The translations under genes and the position numbers were made by a program. Positions 34,532 through 46,959 of a stretch of DNA of 64,000 bases are shown here, piece by piece. The notes under the pieces are model-generated. The model worked only from the letters and a program-made list of their open reading frames with translations, was not told the DNA's origin and did no database searches. The stretch is from Okapia johnstoni (taxonomy: Eukaryota; Chordata; Mammalia; Artiodactyla; Giraffidae). Numbering within the stretch: position 1 is the stretch's first letter; each line of letters begins with the position of its first letter. Location of the stretch: the NCBI GenBank assembly GCA_024291935.2, contig CM044311.1:30570001-30634000 (forward strand), read 5' to 3'.

Positions 34532-36733
34532 AAAGGAGAATATGTTAAATTATGTCAGCTTATCCCTTTTAAAGAAAGAAGATTAAAGTGTAAAGACTAG
34601 TTTATGAGAGTTTGTAAGACAAAATTTAAGAATATGAAAAATTTTTAGTAAAAACCTTTTGTATAAATTGTAATTTTATCTTATACATACTTGAATAAAG
34701 TTAGTAGGTGAATACTAATGATATTTCAAAATATAATAAAAGCATATTTTATTTCTGAGTAAAATGTGCAGAAGTTTGTACAGTTTAAAAATTTGTGTTA
34801 TTTTAAATACTCGAATCAGTAATACCACAATTTATATACTAATGATTTGTGCTTTTTCACTCAAATATTTTGGTTTTGTTTCCTGAGGAAAAAGTAAGGG
34901 TGAATTATCTTCTATGATAAAATTTTTTTAGTAATGATTGTGTGATGTTCTCATTTCCCATTTTTCCCTAAGTTTGGTGACCACCAGGAGGATATGGAAG
35001 TCTTGATAGCATTAATGTTTCAGGTAAGAAATAGTTTTCTAGAAAGTGAGCAGAATTATGTATTTCCCAGATTTGGGAGGCAGGGGTACTCACAAAGTTT
35101 TTTATTCAGTGATTTAAATGCTGAAGGTGAGTCCAGCTTAGTCAAGTACACTACATTAATTTAGGAAAAAAAGAACATTTGCAAGAACTGCATATAAAAT
35201 AGTAACAATAATGTTTCAGACTATTATCCTAGTCTTTCCCTAAGGAGCTTCAAGCACTTGGATATTATCTCATTAATTCCCAGGAACTCTCTGGGAAAGA
35301 GTATGGCAATAAATCACGTGTTGAAGAGAAGATGATTTAAATTGGGTACTTAGAAATAGTTGGATTTAGTTAGATTTTTGGTACATATAGATTGATCAAC
35401 AAAATTTGCAACTTCTTTTTATGGATATACACTTCCTTTTTATAACTAGAAGACATGAATGATCAAACAAAAACTTTCTTCAAGATTAATTGTGAAAAAA
35501 CAGCTAGCTCATTGTTTCCCTTTGTATTTTCATTTAAACCCAATTACCTGTCGTTCCCATGACCTATTTTTGAAATTCCATTAAAGTCAGCGAGTAACAA
35601 GATTCTCAGCAATCTTTAGTCAGGTGTCATTTGACTATCGGTGATCAAGATTGAGAGCACATTAAATGGGGAGTTTAAATCAATGGCTGTCATCCATACT
35701 ATTGATTAAACACTTTATTACCTTAGTAATGACCCAAATTTTAAACATTTCTTAGAATTGATTAATTTTAAGAAACAATTAAAATAATAAAATAATGTCA
35801 TTGTTTGCATAATTAATTGAAAAATTAATGGAATGTGAAGGTAAATATATATGTTTCTCATTAGAAGTAGTGCCTTGCACACTATAGGATATACAGATGA
35901 CCTTTCCACTCTGAGGTCAGAGTTCAAATTAAGCCTTGGGTCCTAAGTAAATTGAGATGAATGGCTTGGCCTGTGTCCCTTGTGTAAAATAGTCCATATC
36001 ACAAAATCACCATACATCTGTTTTTGCAAAATTGGCATAATTGGCATTCTCCTAGGATTTTGTTGGCAATGAAGCTGAAGCTATTTCTTACTACAAAGGA
36101 AGATTCTTGTATAGATCATGGATTTATTTATAGTGTTTGTAAAAATGGCCTAGAATAGGTCTGTTCTTTTTGTGAGAAAGGATAATTATGTCCCATCATC
36201 ATCAATTTGATAATTGATAATAGCACAATAGCAGTTTAATACATTTACTAAGATGGGAACTCCTAAGGGAAATGGCATGATAAAAAACTGAAATAATTTT
36301 GAAGAGGTCACCTTCTTGATTTTACTAGTAGTTTTATAACTATCTTCACTCATATTGATAAAAATAAAGATTTTTTTTATATTTTAATGATATAGAAATA
36401 GCTGGAAATTTATTTCTATTTAACATAAACTTTAAAATTTAAATGCATAGCTATGATATTAGATGTCAAAAGGACTATTTGGCAATAGTATTTCTGACAG
36501 TATTAACTGCAGACCAAAAAAAATGGTTTCAAAATCAGCTCTTTGTTCTATAGGTTCCTCTGTTAATAATCTATATAATTTCTCAAAAATTTAAGTTAAT
36601 TTGAAAAAATAACCTTAGCCAGAAAAAACTATGTCAGAAAGCTGTTTGTATATGCTTTCACCCTGTAAATTATACAGTAATGTGCATACAATAAAAAAAA
36701 AAAGGGCTAAGAATGGGGAAAATAAGTTTATGT
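34532..36733. other. AT-rich intron with a weak MIR-like stretch
   Basis: About 35230-35350 ('cttggatattatctcattaa', 'ttcccaggaactct') may be MIR. The rest is unique. 'agtttggtgaccaccaggag' at 34971-34990 is a local GC-richer block. Confidence 0.4.
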
Positions 36734-36983
36734 ATAGAGATGAATGTGCTTCCCAGGTGACTCTAGTAGTAAAGAACCCGCCTGCCAATGAAGAAGATGT
36801 AAAGAGACACTGGTTTGATCTCTGGCTGGGGAAGATCACCTGGAGAAGGGAATGGCTACCCTCTGCATTATTTTTGCCTGGAGAATCCCATGGACAGAGG
36901 AGCCTGATGGGCTACAGTCCACAGGGTCCCAAAGAGTCAGACACAACTGAAGCAACTTAGCTTGCATGCACATAGAGATGAAT
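36734..36983 (+). mobile_element. Bov-tA SINE with target-site duplication
   Basis: The repeat atagagatgaat stands at 36734-36745 and 36972-36983. Head 'gtgcttcccaggtgactcta', body end 'cacaactgaagcaacttagc'. The two ORFs over it are shadows. Confidence 0.93.
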
Positions 36984-38929
36984 ACATTAATGTTAAAGAG
37001 ATCCATATTCAATTGTATAATTGATCTAGATTTTTGAGGGAGGATGATTGTTTGTATTTTCTAATAGTTTTTGATAGTACAATCAAGAAATCTAAAGAAT
37101 TTTTAAGGAATGGTTACTTAGTGCTGAGAATTGGAAGATTGTATTACAACATAGAACAGTTACCCCCATTATTTACTCAAAATAAATCTATGGTAGCCTT
37201 GAAGTAAATTTTAAAATTAACACTCATGTTTGGGTCAGCAAATTTTAATCTCTTCATTTGCTTTTGGATTCAGTATTGTTTTGAGAAAAAGAAACTTTTC
37301 CTTCCTCCCCCACTCTCACAACATATACACACCCATACATACATACTCACAAACAAAACCACAAAACAACTTGTAGTTGTTGGTAGTTTAGCAGTTTTTT
37401 GAACGATTTCAAGAACTGTCTGTACTTCATTATTAGTAATCACCAAGGTTATCATTCCCTTTGCAAATCCTACTGACTGAAGCCAGAGTGTCTTTAAATG
37501 TACACAACTCATAGGGTCTTTCCCAGTGTGGTGGGCACTAGTGCTCCTGTGAGTTGAATGTTATACTGAACAAGTCTCAGTTCTACTCTCTCAAACTTTT
37601 TTTGGCTAATTGTTCTCAGTATTTTCATTATTATCTTTATTTGACAAAAGTTAATCCATAGGACAGCTGTGTATACAAAAAAGGAGGAATTTTATCCATA
37701 TATGCCAAATTAAAAAGAATTGGAAAAAGAAAGAAGGAACAAAAATAAAAAAGAGAATTGGCTTATGTGTATCTAAACAGCTTTTGAGTTGAATATGAAC
37801 AGCAGACTCAAAAGATTTGGGAAGATGTGATGGAATTTGTGTGAGAATATTAACTAAGATAATACGTGAAAACAACTAGTGCGGTGGTGCTTGGCATAGA
37901 CCCAGTGCTGAATTGAGTATTTGTTCCTTCTTTTTGTTAATTATTTGATGAAGGGCATCTGTTCCTTACTGACATATTATCATTAGCTTTAGAGGATACA
38001 GACCTTTAGTAGAAAGTAAGTAAGAAAATCAAGACTGCTGTTGGTATGAAATTCCTAGGAATTAATCCTACATGTCATGTTTCCATTCACAGTTACCAGA
38101 GTAGCTGTTTTTAAAGAGGATGTAGAGGATGCTTCAAAACTTTTATTCTTTTTCATTTTACCAATGACAAATTCATATATTGATTTTTAAAACTGTCAAT
38201 ATTCTTACATGGTAGACTACTTTAAGATCTTTTCTTCAACTCTAAACACCCATGTCTAAATCTCTGTTCTGTTTTTCTTTGTGTTTTTTTTTCCTTTTTT
38301 TCTTTTTTTGTTCTTGTCACTATTTTAGATGTTCTCAAAATAATTACAAGTGTATATTTGCAGAAATGTCCAAAAAGACACCATTAGCCTTTGTTGTTGT
38401 TTGAAAGTCATAATTCGAGGGAAAGGGCTGTCTTATTTTTGTAGGTGCATTTCCTTCTCACCACTGGGAATGCACAGGCTTCTTGGTTGATATTTATGCT
38501 AAGGGTGTGAACCTTAATTTGACAGGAGAAAACATATTTTTGTGATGAGAGAAAGCTTTCAGTCTTATGTGTTGGAAACAATAAAATTAAGACTGTATTT
38601 GCAAAGATGTTTCCTTCAGCTGTGGCATCAGTTCCCAAGGGGAGCAACAGAGGTCATTTTGTTTTTACCTTTTAAAATGAGAATAAACGAATCACCCTGT
38701 TGAGAATAATCATTGTTTAGATGAACATTGTATAGAATAAAGCATGATCATTTTTTCCCATTGCTGATATCCCAAACTTCCTACCAACCAGTCATTTAAC
38801 AGTACCATTTAATTTTCATTTTAAAGAAAAAAAAGTATCTTAAAAATAGAATTCAAAAGCATTATTCATTTGTAGGAGAGGATTGATGGCATCATAATAG
38901 CACAAGAGAAAGTGGAATTGAAAGGAGAC
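36984..38929. other. AT-rich intron with a T-rich tract
   Basis: T-rich run at about 38274-38316. No named repeat and no coding signal. Confidence 0.5.
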
Positions 38930-39146
38930 CATGTTGTAGCTCAGTCGGTAAAGAATCTGCCTGTAATGCGGGAGACCTGGGTTCGATCCCTGGGTTCAAT
39001 CTCTGAGTTGGGAAGATCCCCTGGAGAAGGAAATGTCAAGCCACTCCAGTATCCTTGCCTGGAAAATCTCTTGGACAGAGGAGCCTGGTGGGCTGCAGTC
39101 CATGGAGTTGCAGAGTCAGGCACAACTGAGCGACTAACACTTACAT
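38930..39146 (+). mobile_element. Bov-tA SINE
   Basis: Head 'gttgtagctcagtcggtaaa', with B-box-like 'gggttcgatccctgg' followed by a short repeat 'gggttcaatctctga', body end 'ggcacaactgagcgactaac'. Confidence 0.9.
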
Positions 39147-39375
39147 GTGAATAAAGACTGCAGTGATTTTGTGAACATTGAATTCAATGCAGTTCCACAG
39201 TACGGCAGCCTACTTCCATGTGCTGTTGTTTTCCTAGGCTTCCTTACAGAACACATGATCTGAAATAGAGGTGGATCCCATGCAGTCAGTGGGCCGATTC
39301 AGTCTGCCACCTGTTTTTGTGGAACCCTCAAATTGTTGTAATTATTTATTTTTATTTTTTTACATTTTGAAACGT

Positions 39376-39411
39376 GCTGTGCTTAGTCGCTCAGTCATGT
39401 CTGACTCTGTG
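39376..39411 (-). mobile_element. Severely truncated BovA fragment
   Basis: Only 'cgtgctgtgcttagtcgctc' and 'agtcatgtctgactctgtg' of the inverted 3' end remain. Flanking 'cattttgaaa' and 'catttgaaa' look like a target duplication, so this was a 5'-truncated insertion. Confidence 0.6.
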
Positions 39412-40254
39412 ACATTTGAAATAGTTGAATAAACAATCAAGAGTAGAATAGTGTTTCCTGATAAGTGAACATTTTACTCAATCTGATTTTCTTGTCCACA
39501 AATAAAGTTGCACTAGAACCTGCCCGTGCTCATTTATTCACACGGCTGTGTTCCCGCTACAGAGGCAGAGAGAGGTAAGTCCCTGTGACAGACAGACAGG
39601 GTGTGATACACAAACTGTAAAATATGAAGTGTATTTCTCTAAAAAGTTGGCTGATCTTTGACTTAAAAGGGGATGATCCTTGTGCTCTAAAGTGTGTTCT
39701 TAGACCGTATACGAAAGTGCAAAATTTTAAGGCAGAAATAAACAAACTGGAATTCATGTAAGGAGATTGCTTAGAAGACAGGAGGAGGGCTAAGATGGAT
39801 TTTGAAACATGACATGAGAAACAGTTGAAAGAATGATGATGCTTTGCCAGAAAAAGCAGTTGACTGGGATTACAGTCATCTTTAAATACTTGCTATCACA
39901 TGGGAAAAGGATTCGTCTCATTATATTTAACACAAGGGGTTAAAGCTGAGGTTAGAGGCTTTACTGGTGGGTGGCTTTACTGGTGGGAGTGGTAGTTGGG
40001 AGTTTTGCTGAAAGGTGTGTTGATTCAATGTTGGGGAAAAAAGAATATACTAATAAAATTATATTGTTTTAATGGGATTTTTTTTTTTTTTTTTCTTATG
40101 GATCAGTGACTTTTAGTACTTCTGATTATTCAGCCGTAGGTCAATCCCTTGACCATAGGTTAATCCTTTGGTCAAAATGTCTGGAAGAGGTTAGATTGAA
40201 TGACTTTCTTATTTTCTCATTAATTAATGTAGCAAGTATGCATTGAAACCTCCT
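39412..40254. other. Unique intron
   Basis: Poly-T at 40078-40094. A tandem 'ggctttactggtgg' pair occurs near 39957-39987. Otherwise nothing. Confidence 0.5.
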
Positions 40255-40640
40255 TTGTTTCACTGTTTCAGGCACTGAAATTAGAGTGTAAGCGGCACAG
40301 ACAAGGCTTGCTCTTTTAGACCTGACAGACTGGAGTCCTTAAGGCAGAGAGAGACAATATGCAAAGAATCAAATCAGTTGTTAGATAATTTTTAAGGACA
40401 AATTGGTGTTTTGAGGCTAAGTATAGTATTATGGCTTGTACCAGGCAGGCCAGGCATTCTCAGGTAGAGTCATCAGGAGAAGTCTTATTAGGAGGAAATG
40501 TTTGAGCCAAGGCCTATATAAAGGCCAACCTTGCAAAGATCTGCAGGAAAAGCGTTCCAGGAGAGATCAGGGCCTGTGCAAAACCCCTAAAGTAGAAAAG
40601 AACTTGTGTTAAGGAACCAGAGGGGAAACTGGTGTGTTAG
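40255..40640 (-). mobile_element. L2 LINE remnant, left part of a nested complex
   Basis: Reverse L2 signals: 'tttcaggcactgaaattaga', 'gacaaattggtgttttgagg', 'ggagaagtcttattaggagg', 'aatgtttgagccaaggcct' and 'agcgttccaggagagatcag'. It stops at the MLT1 insertion and resumes near 41520. Confidence 0.55.
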
Positions 40641-40803
40641 CTTTCTGACTGACAAATAACACAAACTTCCTGGCTCTGCAAATTATAGAAATTTTGGCCT
40701 TTGATAGTAGCATGGATACAATGTCTGGGAAACAAATAAATGAAATTTATTGCCTCATAGTTCTGGAGGCCAGAAGTCCAGAATCAAGATTTAGGAAGGC
40801 TCT
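40641..40803 (-). mobile_element. MLT1-like LTR, first half, split by a second LTR
   Basis: 'aaatgaaatttattgcctca' and 'tagttctggaggccagaagt' belong to the reverse strand of an MLT1 LTR. It is cut at about 40803 and continues at 41262. Confidence 0.65.
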
Positions 40804-41261
40804 TGATATGGGTTGAATTGTGACCTCTAAAGGAGATTGATCAAAATTCTGAGTCTCAGTACCTTAGAATGTGATCTTTTTTCGAAAGTAGTGTCTTTAC
40901 AGAGATAGTTAAAATGAGGTCACTAAGGTGGCTTTGGTCCAAGGACAATATGACTAATGTCTTTATAAAAGGGGGGTGGGGTGGTTTGGACAGAGAGATA
41001 CAGAGAGAGTCCACATAAGGATGAAGGCTGAGATTGGAGTCATTTACAAGCCAAGGAAAGCCAAAGATTGCCAGCCAACTACCAGAAGCTAGAGAAAGGG
41101 CAGGAACAGATTCTTCTTTTTATAGTCTGCAGAAGGAATCAATCCTTCCGACATCTTGGATTTGGACTTTTAGCCTCCAGAATTATGAGATAATATATTT
41201 CTGTTTTTTAAGCCACCCCATTAGTGATACTTTGTTATGACTGCCCAAGGAAACTAGTACA
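40804..41261 (+). mobile_element. MLT1-like MaLR LTR inserted into another MLT1
   Basis: Starts TGATATGGGTTGAATTGTGA and ends 'ggaaactagtaca', a TG...CA LTR. Internal landmarks are 'ctttataaaaggggggtggg', 'tttagcctccagaattatga', 'tatttctgttttttaagcca' and 'tactttgttatgactgccc'. About 458 bases, no internal viral genes. The 68-codon ORF at 41034 lies wholly inside it. Confidence 0.75.
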
Positions 41262-41518
41262 CATTTCTTGCCTCTTCCAGCTTCTGGTGGCCCCATGTAT
41301 TTCTTGGTTTATAGTGGCATAACTCCAATCTCTGTCTCCATTTTTGCATGGACTTCTCCTTTGGATCTCTCTGTGTCTTTTTCTATCTCTTCTAAGGACA
41401 TTCTCATTGGGTTTCAAGATCATATCTCCACCCTTACCTTAATTACTTCTGCAGAGACCCTATTTCCAAATAAAGTCACATCTTGAGATTCTGGGTGCCC
41501 TGAATTTGGAAGAACACT
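41262..41518 (-). mobile_element. MLT1-like LTR, second half
   Basis: 'cagcttctggtggccccatg', 'ggcataactccaatctctgt' and 'gagaccctatttccaaataa' complete the minus LTR begun at 40641. The middle matches the separate copy at 929-1318. Confidence 0.65.
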
Positions 41519-41900
41519 AGTCAACTCACAGCTAACATGCCTAGAGAGTTGTCAGCAAAGAGAAAAGGTTGATCCAAAAAGAAGGTAGAGAAGACAAGGG
41601 ATATGATGTGCAGGATATTGTATATCCTGGCGAGGAGTCTAGATTTTATTTTAAACATAAAGAAAATCTCTTGGATGGTTTTAAGCACAGAGGTAGAATG
41701 ATATATTTGGGTTTGTAGAGAGGTATATTTAATTGTTGTGTAGAGGATGGGCTGTAATGGGACAGGAGTGAGAGCAAGGAGAATCGTGTTTGGCCCTTGT
41801 GGAGAGGGGTCCCAGGTGCAGAGCACAGATGGAAGGAAGTGGAGCGGAGTTTGAAAGACTTGCTGGTGGAATGGATATAAACCAAAATGTTCATGAGTGA
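41519..41900 (-). mobile_element. L2 LINE remnant, right part
   Basis: 'ggagtctagattttatttta', 'gatggttttaagcacagagg' and 'tagaggatgggctgtaatgg' continue the reverse L2. The left part is at 40255-40640. Confidence 0.5.
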
Positions 41901-41944
41901 TGTGATACAGAGTGGGGAGAAATCATGGCATGATTTTCATATTG

Positions 41945-42155
41945 TTTGCTTGCTTATTTAACTTTATTTATTTATTGGAGTATAATTGCTTTACAATGTT
42001 GTGTTAGTTTCTGTTGTACAACAGAGTGAATCAGCACTATGTATACATATATCCCCTCCCTGTAGAGCCTCCTTCCTGCCACGCCATCCCACCCCTCTAG
42101 GTAATTACAGAGCTTCGAGCTGAGCTCCCTGTGCTAAACAGTAGCTTCCCATGGC
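41945..42155 (+). mobile_element. L1 3'-end fragment (ruminant type)
   Basis: 'ttggagtataattgctttac', 'gtgaatcagcactatgtata', 'catatatcccctccctgtag' and 'tgagctccctgtgctaaaca'. It ends at a T-run (42156-42171) before the next SINE. Confidence 0.65.
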
Positions 42156-42185
42156 TTTTTTTTTTTTTTTTAAATAATACTGAGA

Positions 42186-42493
42186 GTGAAAGTGAAAGTC
42201 GCTCAGTCATGTGTGACTCTTTGCGACCCCATGGACTATACAGACTATGGAATTCTCTAGGCCAGAATCCTGGAGAGGGTAACCTTTCCTTTCTCCAGGG
42301 GATCTTCCCAACCCAGGGATCAAACCCAGGTTTCCCACATTGCGGACGGATTCTTTACCAGCTGAACCACAAGGGAAGCCGAGAATAATGGAGTGGGTAG
42401 CCTATCCCTTTACTGGTAGATCTTCCTTACCCAGGAGTTGAACTTGGTCTCCTGCATTGCAGGTGAATGCTCTACCAGCTGAGCTATCAGGGA
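42186..42493 (-). mobile_element. Dimeric-head Bov-tA SINE
   Basis: Inverted body 'agtgaaagtgaaagtcgctc', a first head ending 'cagctgaaccacaagggaag', a linker 'aataatggagtgggtagcct', and a second head ending 'ctgagctatcaggga'. The architecture is the same as at 7038-7296. Confidence 0.88.
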
Positions 42494-42655
42494 AAGAATC
42501 CGCCTGTAATGCAGGAGACCTGGGTTCTATCCCTGGGTTGGGAAGATCCCCTGGAGAAGGGAACAGCTATGCACTTCAGTATTCTGGCCTGGAGAATCCC
42601 ATGGATCATTCCATTGGGTCGCAAAGAGTCGGGCACGACTGGGCGACTTTCACTT
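42494..42655 (+). mobile_element. Bov-tA SINE, head to head with the previous one
   Basis: Starts inside the head ('aagaatccgcctgtaatgca') and runs through 'tgggaagatcccctggagaa' to 'cgggcacgactgggcgactt'. It has an internal deletion near 'catggatcattccattgggt'. It forms an inverted pair with 42186-42493. Confidence 0.88.
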
Positions 42656-42656
42656 T

Positions 42657-42730
42657 ATTGCTGCTTTACAATGTTGTATTGGTTTCTGCTGTATAGCAAA
42701 GTGAATCAGCTACTGGTATACATATATTAA
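42657..42730 (+). mobile_element. L1 3'-end fragment (ruminant type)
   Basis: 'tgctgctttacaatgttgta' to 'aagtgaatcagctactggta'. A second, separate copy of the motif at 41945. Confidence 0.6.
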
Positions 42731-42845
42731 TAATACTAGCAGACTATAAATCTTTTGAAAGCCCCAGAAGGTTGTAATGTGAAAAGAAAGTCTCCCACCT
42801 AGTTGTTTCTCCCAGTCTCTACTCATAGGGCAAATGCAAATTTTT

Positions 42846-42990
42846 TAAAAAAATATTTACTTTAATTGAAGATAATTTCTTTACGATATTGTGATTGTTT
42901 TTGCTATACAGCAACATGAGTTAACCATGGGTATACATGTGTCCCCCCATCCTGAATCTCCCTCCCACCTCCCTCCACACCCTATCCCCC
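42846..42990 (+). mobile_element. L1 3'-end fragment (ruminant type)
   Basis: 'tactttaattgaagataatt', 'tgctatacagcaacatgagt', 'ccatgggtatacatgtgtcc', then C-rich 'ccctcccacctccctcc'. Confidence 0.6.
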
Positions 42991-43884
42991 TCTACCTTCT
43001 TCTGAGGAGATATTCTGTGTAGAATCTTCTCTTAGATGAAATATATCTCCTTCTCAATTAGAGTTATTCTTTTTCTGTAAAATCCAGTTAATGAGCAAGT
43101 TTCCAGACCAGAAGACTTACATTTTAAAAACAGCTGTTCTTTCAGTAAAAAGAAAAAAAAGTATGTCAGTAAATTCTAAAATAAGATGAAATTAAAATGA
43201 AAGCAATAGTTTTAGTATAAATGTCCCTTTTGATTTTTCTATAATGAATGTGTTATGAAGTTACTTAAGACTTCATAGCCTAAGCTTTTGCCTAGATATA
43301 AGAAAAGCACCACCTTCCCCACTTAGAAAAATCATAAATGAGGAATGAAATGGATTCTCTCTTCCATTCTTTCTCCTCTCACTCCTTTGAAATGAGTGAC
43401 CAAAGTGTTAGAAAGCATGGTCATTAAACAACTTCCCCAAGGGGCAGGGGAGTCCCTGGCAAAGTCCATCTGAGATGAAGCCTGAAGTTGGTGGTATGTT
43501 TAGGTGTTCCCTTCTGTGTAGACTGCTGTCTTCCTGCTTGTTCCAGGGTGTTTCTAGCTCTTGTGATTAGGGAATCATCAGGTTCCTGAAACAAAAGCAT
43601 CAAAAGTGCGAGTTTCCTTGCTACCTGAAGCTGAGCCATGCCCTGCTGATTTTGTCTCCTATATAAATAATGAATCTGCTCACTTCTCTCCATCCTCATA
43701 TGTCACTCTTATTTCTTATCGAGGTTATTCCAAGAGCTTCCTGGACTCTTCTTAGAGAAGGCAGGGTGGTTTTTGAAAATGTGAATCAGATGATAGCTTC
43801 GGAGATGTTGCAAATATCTCTATGGTTTCTGTTGCACTTATGATAGGATTGTAATTTTTGATATGACCTTATAATTTCCTCCAT
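42991..43884. other. Unique intron
   Basis: No named repeat. The 91-codon minus ORF at 43424-43699 shows no domain pattern I recognise and lacks codon or splice support. Confidence 0.45.
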
Positions 43885-44310
43885 AATCTTAGTCTCACTA
43901 CCTACTTTTTAGACTTTATTCCACTACTCTCTTCTTTCCCATATATTCTGGCTACATTGATGTTATTTCAGTTTCTAGAACATTCCAGGGTCATTCCCAT
44001 TTAAGAGACTGCCTATGTTGGATATTCTTCCAGGTGTGCTCTTTTCCAGTTCCTTCTTTGGGTAACTCAACTTATCTTTCAAGACTGTGCTTGAGTCACT
44101 TAGAGAAGACTTTCTTGCTCAATAATCCAAACTACTTCTTTTTGCTATATCTTTCTTTACAGCATTATCCACAATTTAAAAAATATGTTTATATACTATA
44201 TAGTTATATACCAGATATCAATCTCCGCATGTCTCTGCTTTGTTCATTAGTATATGCCCAGTGTTGGCTGATAGTAAGTACTCACATATGTATTTGTGAA
44301 TGAACATATT
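43885..44310 (+). mobile_element. L2 LINE 3' region
   Basis: In order: 'ctattccactactctctt'-like sequence, 'ctagaacattccagggtcat', 'tatctttcaagactgtgctt', 'cacttagagaagactttctt', then 'atagtaagtactcacatatg' and 'tatttgtgaatgaa', the L2 terminal motif. Confidence 0.6.
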
Positions 44311-46747
44311 TTATATTTAACATATAGTAGAGATTATAAACATTCATCATCCCTGAAGTTTGTGTTATTTGAGTCTGTGTCCCATATTAATTTGTTTTTG
44401 TTTCAATCCAGGATTGCATTTATATTATTTACTATAAATATAACCATGAAGTTTACTTTTTTTCACAGAAGGACTTTAGGGCCATCATGATTTAATTCAG
44501 AGCAATGATTACTAGAAGTCAAAAGGGGAATCACTTAAAACACACAAATAGGAAATGAATCAGCTAAGCCTGTATTATTTTGCAGTATTGCAGCTTTTGA
44601 GCTATTTTTGTAGGTAGCTTTTGAGGAAAATGCTTAATAGATTTGAAAACAATTGCTCTTTAAAAATTATAGCAAGCGAGTATTTAATCCAAAAGGGGTT
44701 AATAAATTGCTCAAGGGAAAAGAGTTGTAATTATATTTAATCACTGTCATTAAAAATAGTCTTTAACAGGTTGAATGCTTTTAACTCAGCATCCTGAATA
44801 CCAGGTAAACATTGAGCATTATTTTTCTAATGTTTACTTTGCCATAAGATGTGAGCAGAGGGAGAGGAACACGTTTATATTTGCTAAGAGAAAAAAAGGT
44901 ATGCTGTTTCTGAAATCACCTGTATGTAGGGTGAAGTAATATGAGAGGGAATATGCCTTATAATTGTTTGAAATTCACTGAAAAGATGGCTTTTCTATAC
45001 AAAAGAGGAGAAAAGGTTGTAAGAAGCACATTACAGAAAACAAAGATCAATGGGACAACATGATTAATTTGGAGTTAAAGTAAGGAAGGTCTCTCATTTG
45101 TCACCCAGTGCCAATTTGCAGTAAACCTTAGCATTTCATCAAAGGGTTGCTTGTGAACTACTTTAAAGCAATCAACTTTCCTGGAACTGGAACCTAGGGC
45201 CTTCTTGAGTCTTCTTTGAGAGTACAAAGTCTCCGTGATTAATCTCCTCTTCTGTCAACATGAATATTAAGTGATTTCCTCCCTGGTGCATTATTAAGTT
45301 GTCTTATTTAATGCTACTTTCTGAGGACTACACAGCTTGACCCTCACACTGAGGGTGAACAGATAGAATTGTTCTATAGGCGTGGTGTTCTCCTTAAATG
45401 TGAAATTATGCAGATTCATGTGGTTTTGTGCCTAGTTGGAGATTATGCCCTGCAAATATACACAAAGAAAAGGAGTAAATGAAGCTTGTTGACTAGATCT
45501 TACATTTCATCTTAAAAAGTGGCTTTCTTGATAGCCACTTGTGATATATATATTGCTAAATATGAAAGTGTGTGACATTTACATTACAAATTAAAATCCT
45601 ATGTAGTACAAATGAATGCATTCTCATGAAACAGGTAATGTTAATATTACCTTTTATCACTATCACTGTGAACATTGAGGAATTGTAAATGCAGATTCAA
45701 ATTTAGATGTGGAATAAATATTCACTCTTGCTCTCTCCTTTTATTAAATAAATATTAATATGTGCTGTGACTGCATTTTCTGTTCTCCATTGAAGACTAC
45801 CTCTAATGTGTTCCAGTATCATTTTAACTTACATTCTTTCATCTTTCTTTTCTCTAAGATTCAGTTTTAAAATATACCCCCTTCCACCTGTACAGTAATT
45901 CTAGGACATAAAATAAGTAGTTAGGAACAGATGATTTTTTATGTGTCTTGTTTCCTTGCAAATATTTACTAAGGCAATTAGTTCCATGCCTGAGACGGTC
46001 TTTGTATTTATTATATTTTGAACAAATCAAGTCATACTCTTTTTTAACACGTTAGGGTGTTTATTAGTTCAGCTGTTATGCTGACAGATGGTTCCTTTAG
46101 GATAGAAGAAGAACTAATACAGAGCTAGCTCAATTAAAAAAAAAAAGTCACGCCCAAGGTGAGTTCATGACTTTGTGTTTCTTTCCAGTTTTTAGAGTAA
46201 ATCTTCCTAGAGAAAACATCCCCTTTATTGTTTTTTGTTCCTGCTGTGAAGTGTATTAGTCACTGGAACTTTATCTGTAAATACATAAATGATGAATGGG
46301 TGAATGAATTCAATCCTTTGAAGAAATAATGTTATTTCAGCACAGCATAAATGTCCCTAAGGGCAGGGTGAGATGATAGTGTAGTAGTCTTTTCCACCAA
46401 GGGAAGTATTCTTTCATGAGTATTTAAAGTGCTGTATTTTTCTTTACCCATTCTTGAGAGGAAAGATCCAACTTTGTATTTTCACTATTTTCAAATAAAC
46501 GTTTCTGTTATGTTCATGTCACATCATTTAAACTTTCATAGTGGAAAATTGAGTACATTAAAGCCTGACTTATGAAAAGTGGATCATATGTAGAAAGGGA
46601 GAAGTCACTTTGCTTGTGGTCAGTATAAATGAGTACACATAAAGGCGTCTCTTTATATGTGAACATTATACTTATATGTTAGCATTCTTTATTAGCATTT
46701 TAGAATGACCAACCAGTTTTATTAGCAGTCATATCTTTCCTTTACTC
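44311..46747. other. Repeat-poor intron, about 2.4 kb
   Basis: No named repeat. Several blocks of balanced composition (for example 45060-45480) look unique and could hold conserved non-coding elements. Confidence 0.45.
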
Positions 46748-46912
46748 CTGGGATCCCTGGGTTCTATTTCTGGGTTGGGAAGATCCCCTGGAAAAGGGAA
46801 TGGCAACCCACTCCAGTATTCTTGCCTGGAGAATTCCATGGACAGAGGAGCCTGGTGAGCTACAGTCCATGGAGTCACAAAGAGTCAGATATGACTGAGT
46901 GACCTTTTACAC
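46748..46912 (+). mobile_element. Bov-tA SINE, 5' truncated
   Basis: Starts within the head at 'gggatccctgggttctattt', then 'gggaagatcccctggaaaag' and 'gatatgactgagtgac'. Confidence 0.88.
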
Positions 46913-46959
46913 TATATCTTTTCTTCCTAATTTCAACTGAGAATTTGGGGGTCTTAGCT

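Noticed and set aside
38930..39010. tRNA-gene-like A and B box sequence ('gggttcgatccctgg')
   Set aside because: It belongs to the tRNA-derived head of a Bov-tA SINE. There is no complete cloverleaf or acceptor stem, and the same pattern recurs in the other copies.
40641..41518. An endogenous retrovirus with genes
   Set aside because: Only MLT1-type solo LTR sequence is seen. There are no gag, pol or env frames between or beside the LTRs.
43424..43699. 91-codon minus ORF
   Set aside because: No similarity I recognise, and single ORFs of this length are expected by chance in 64 kb.
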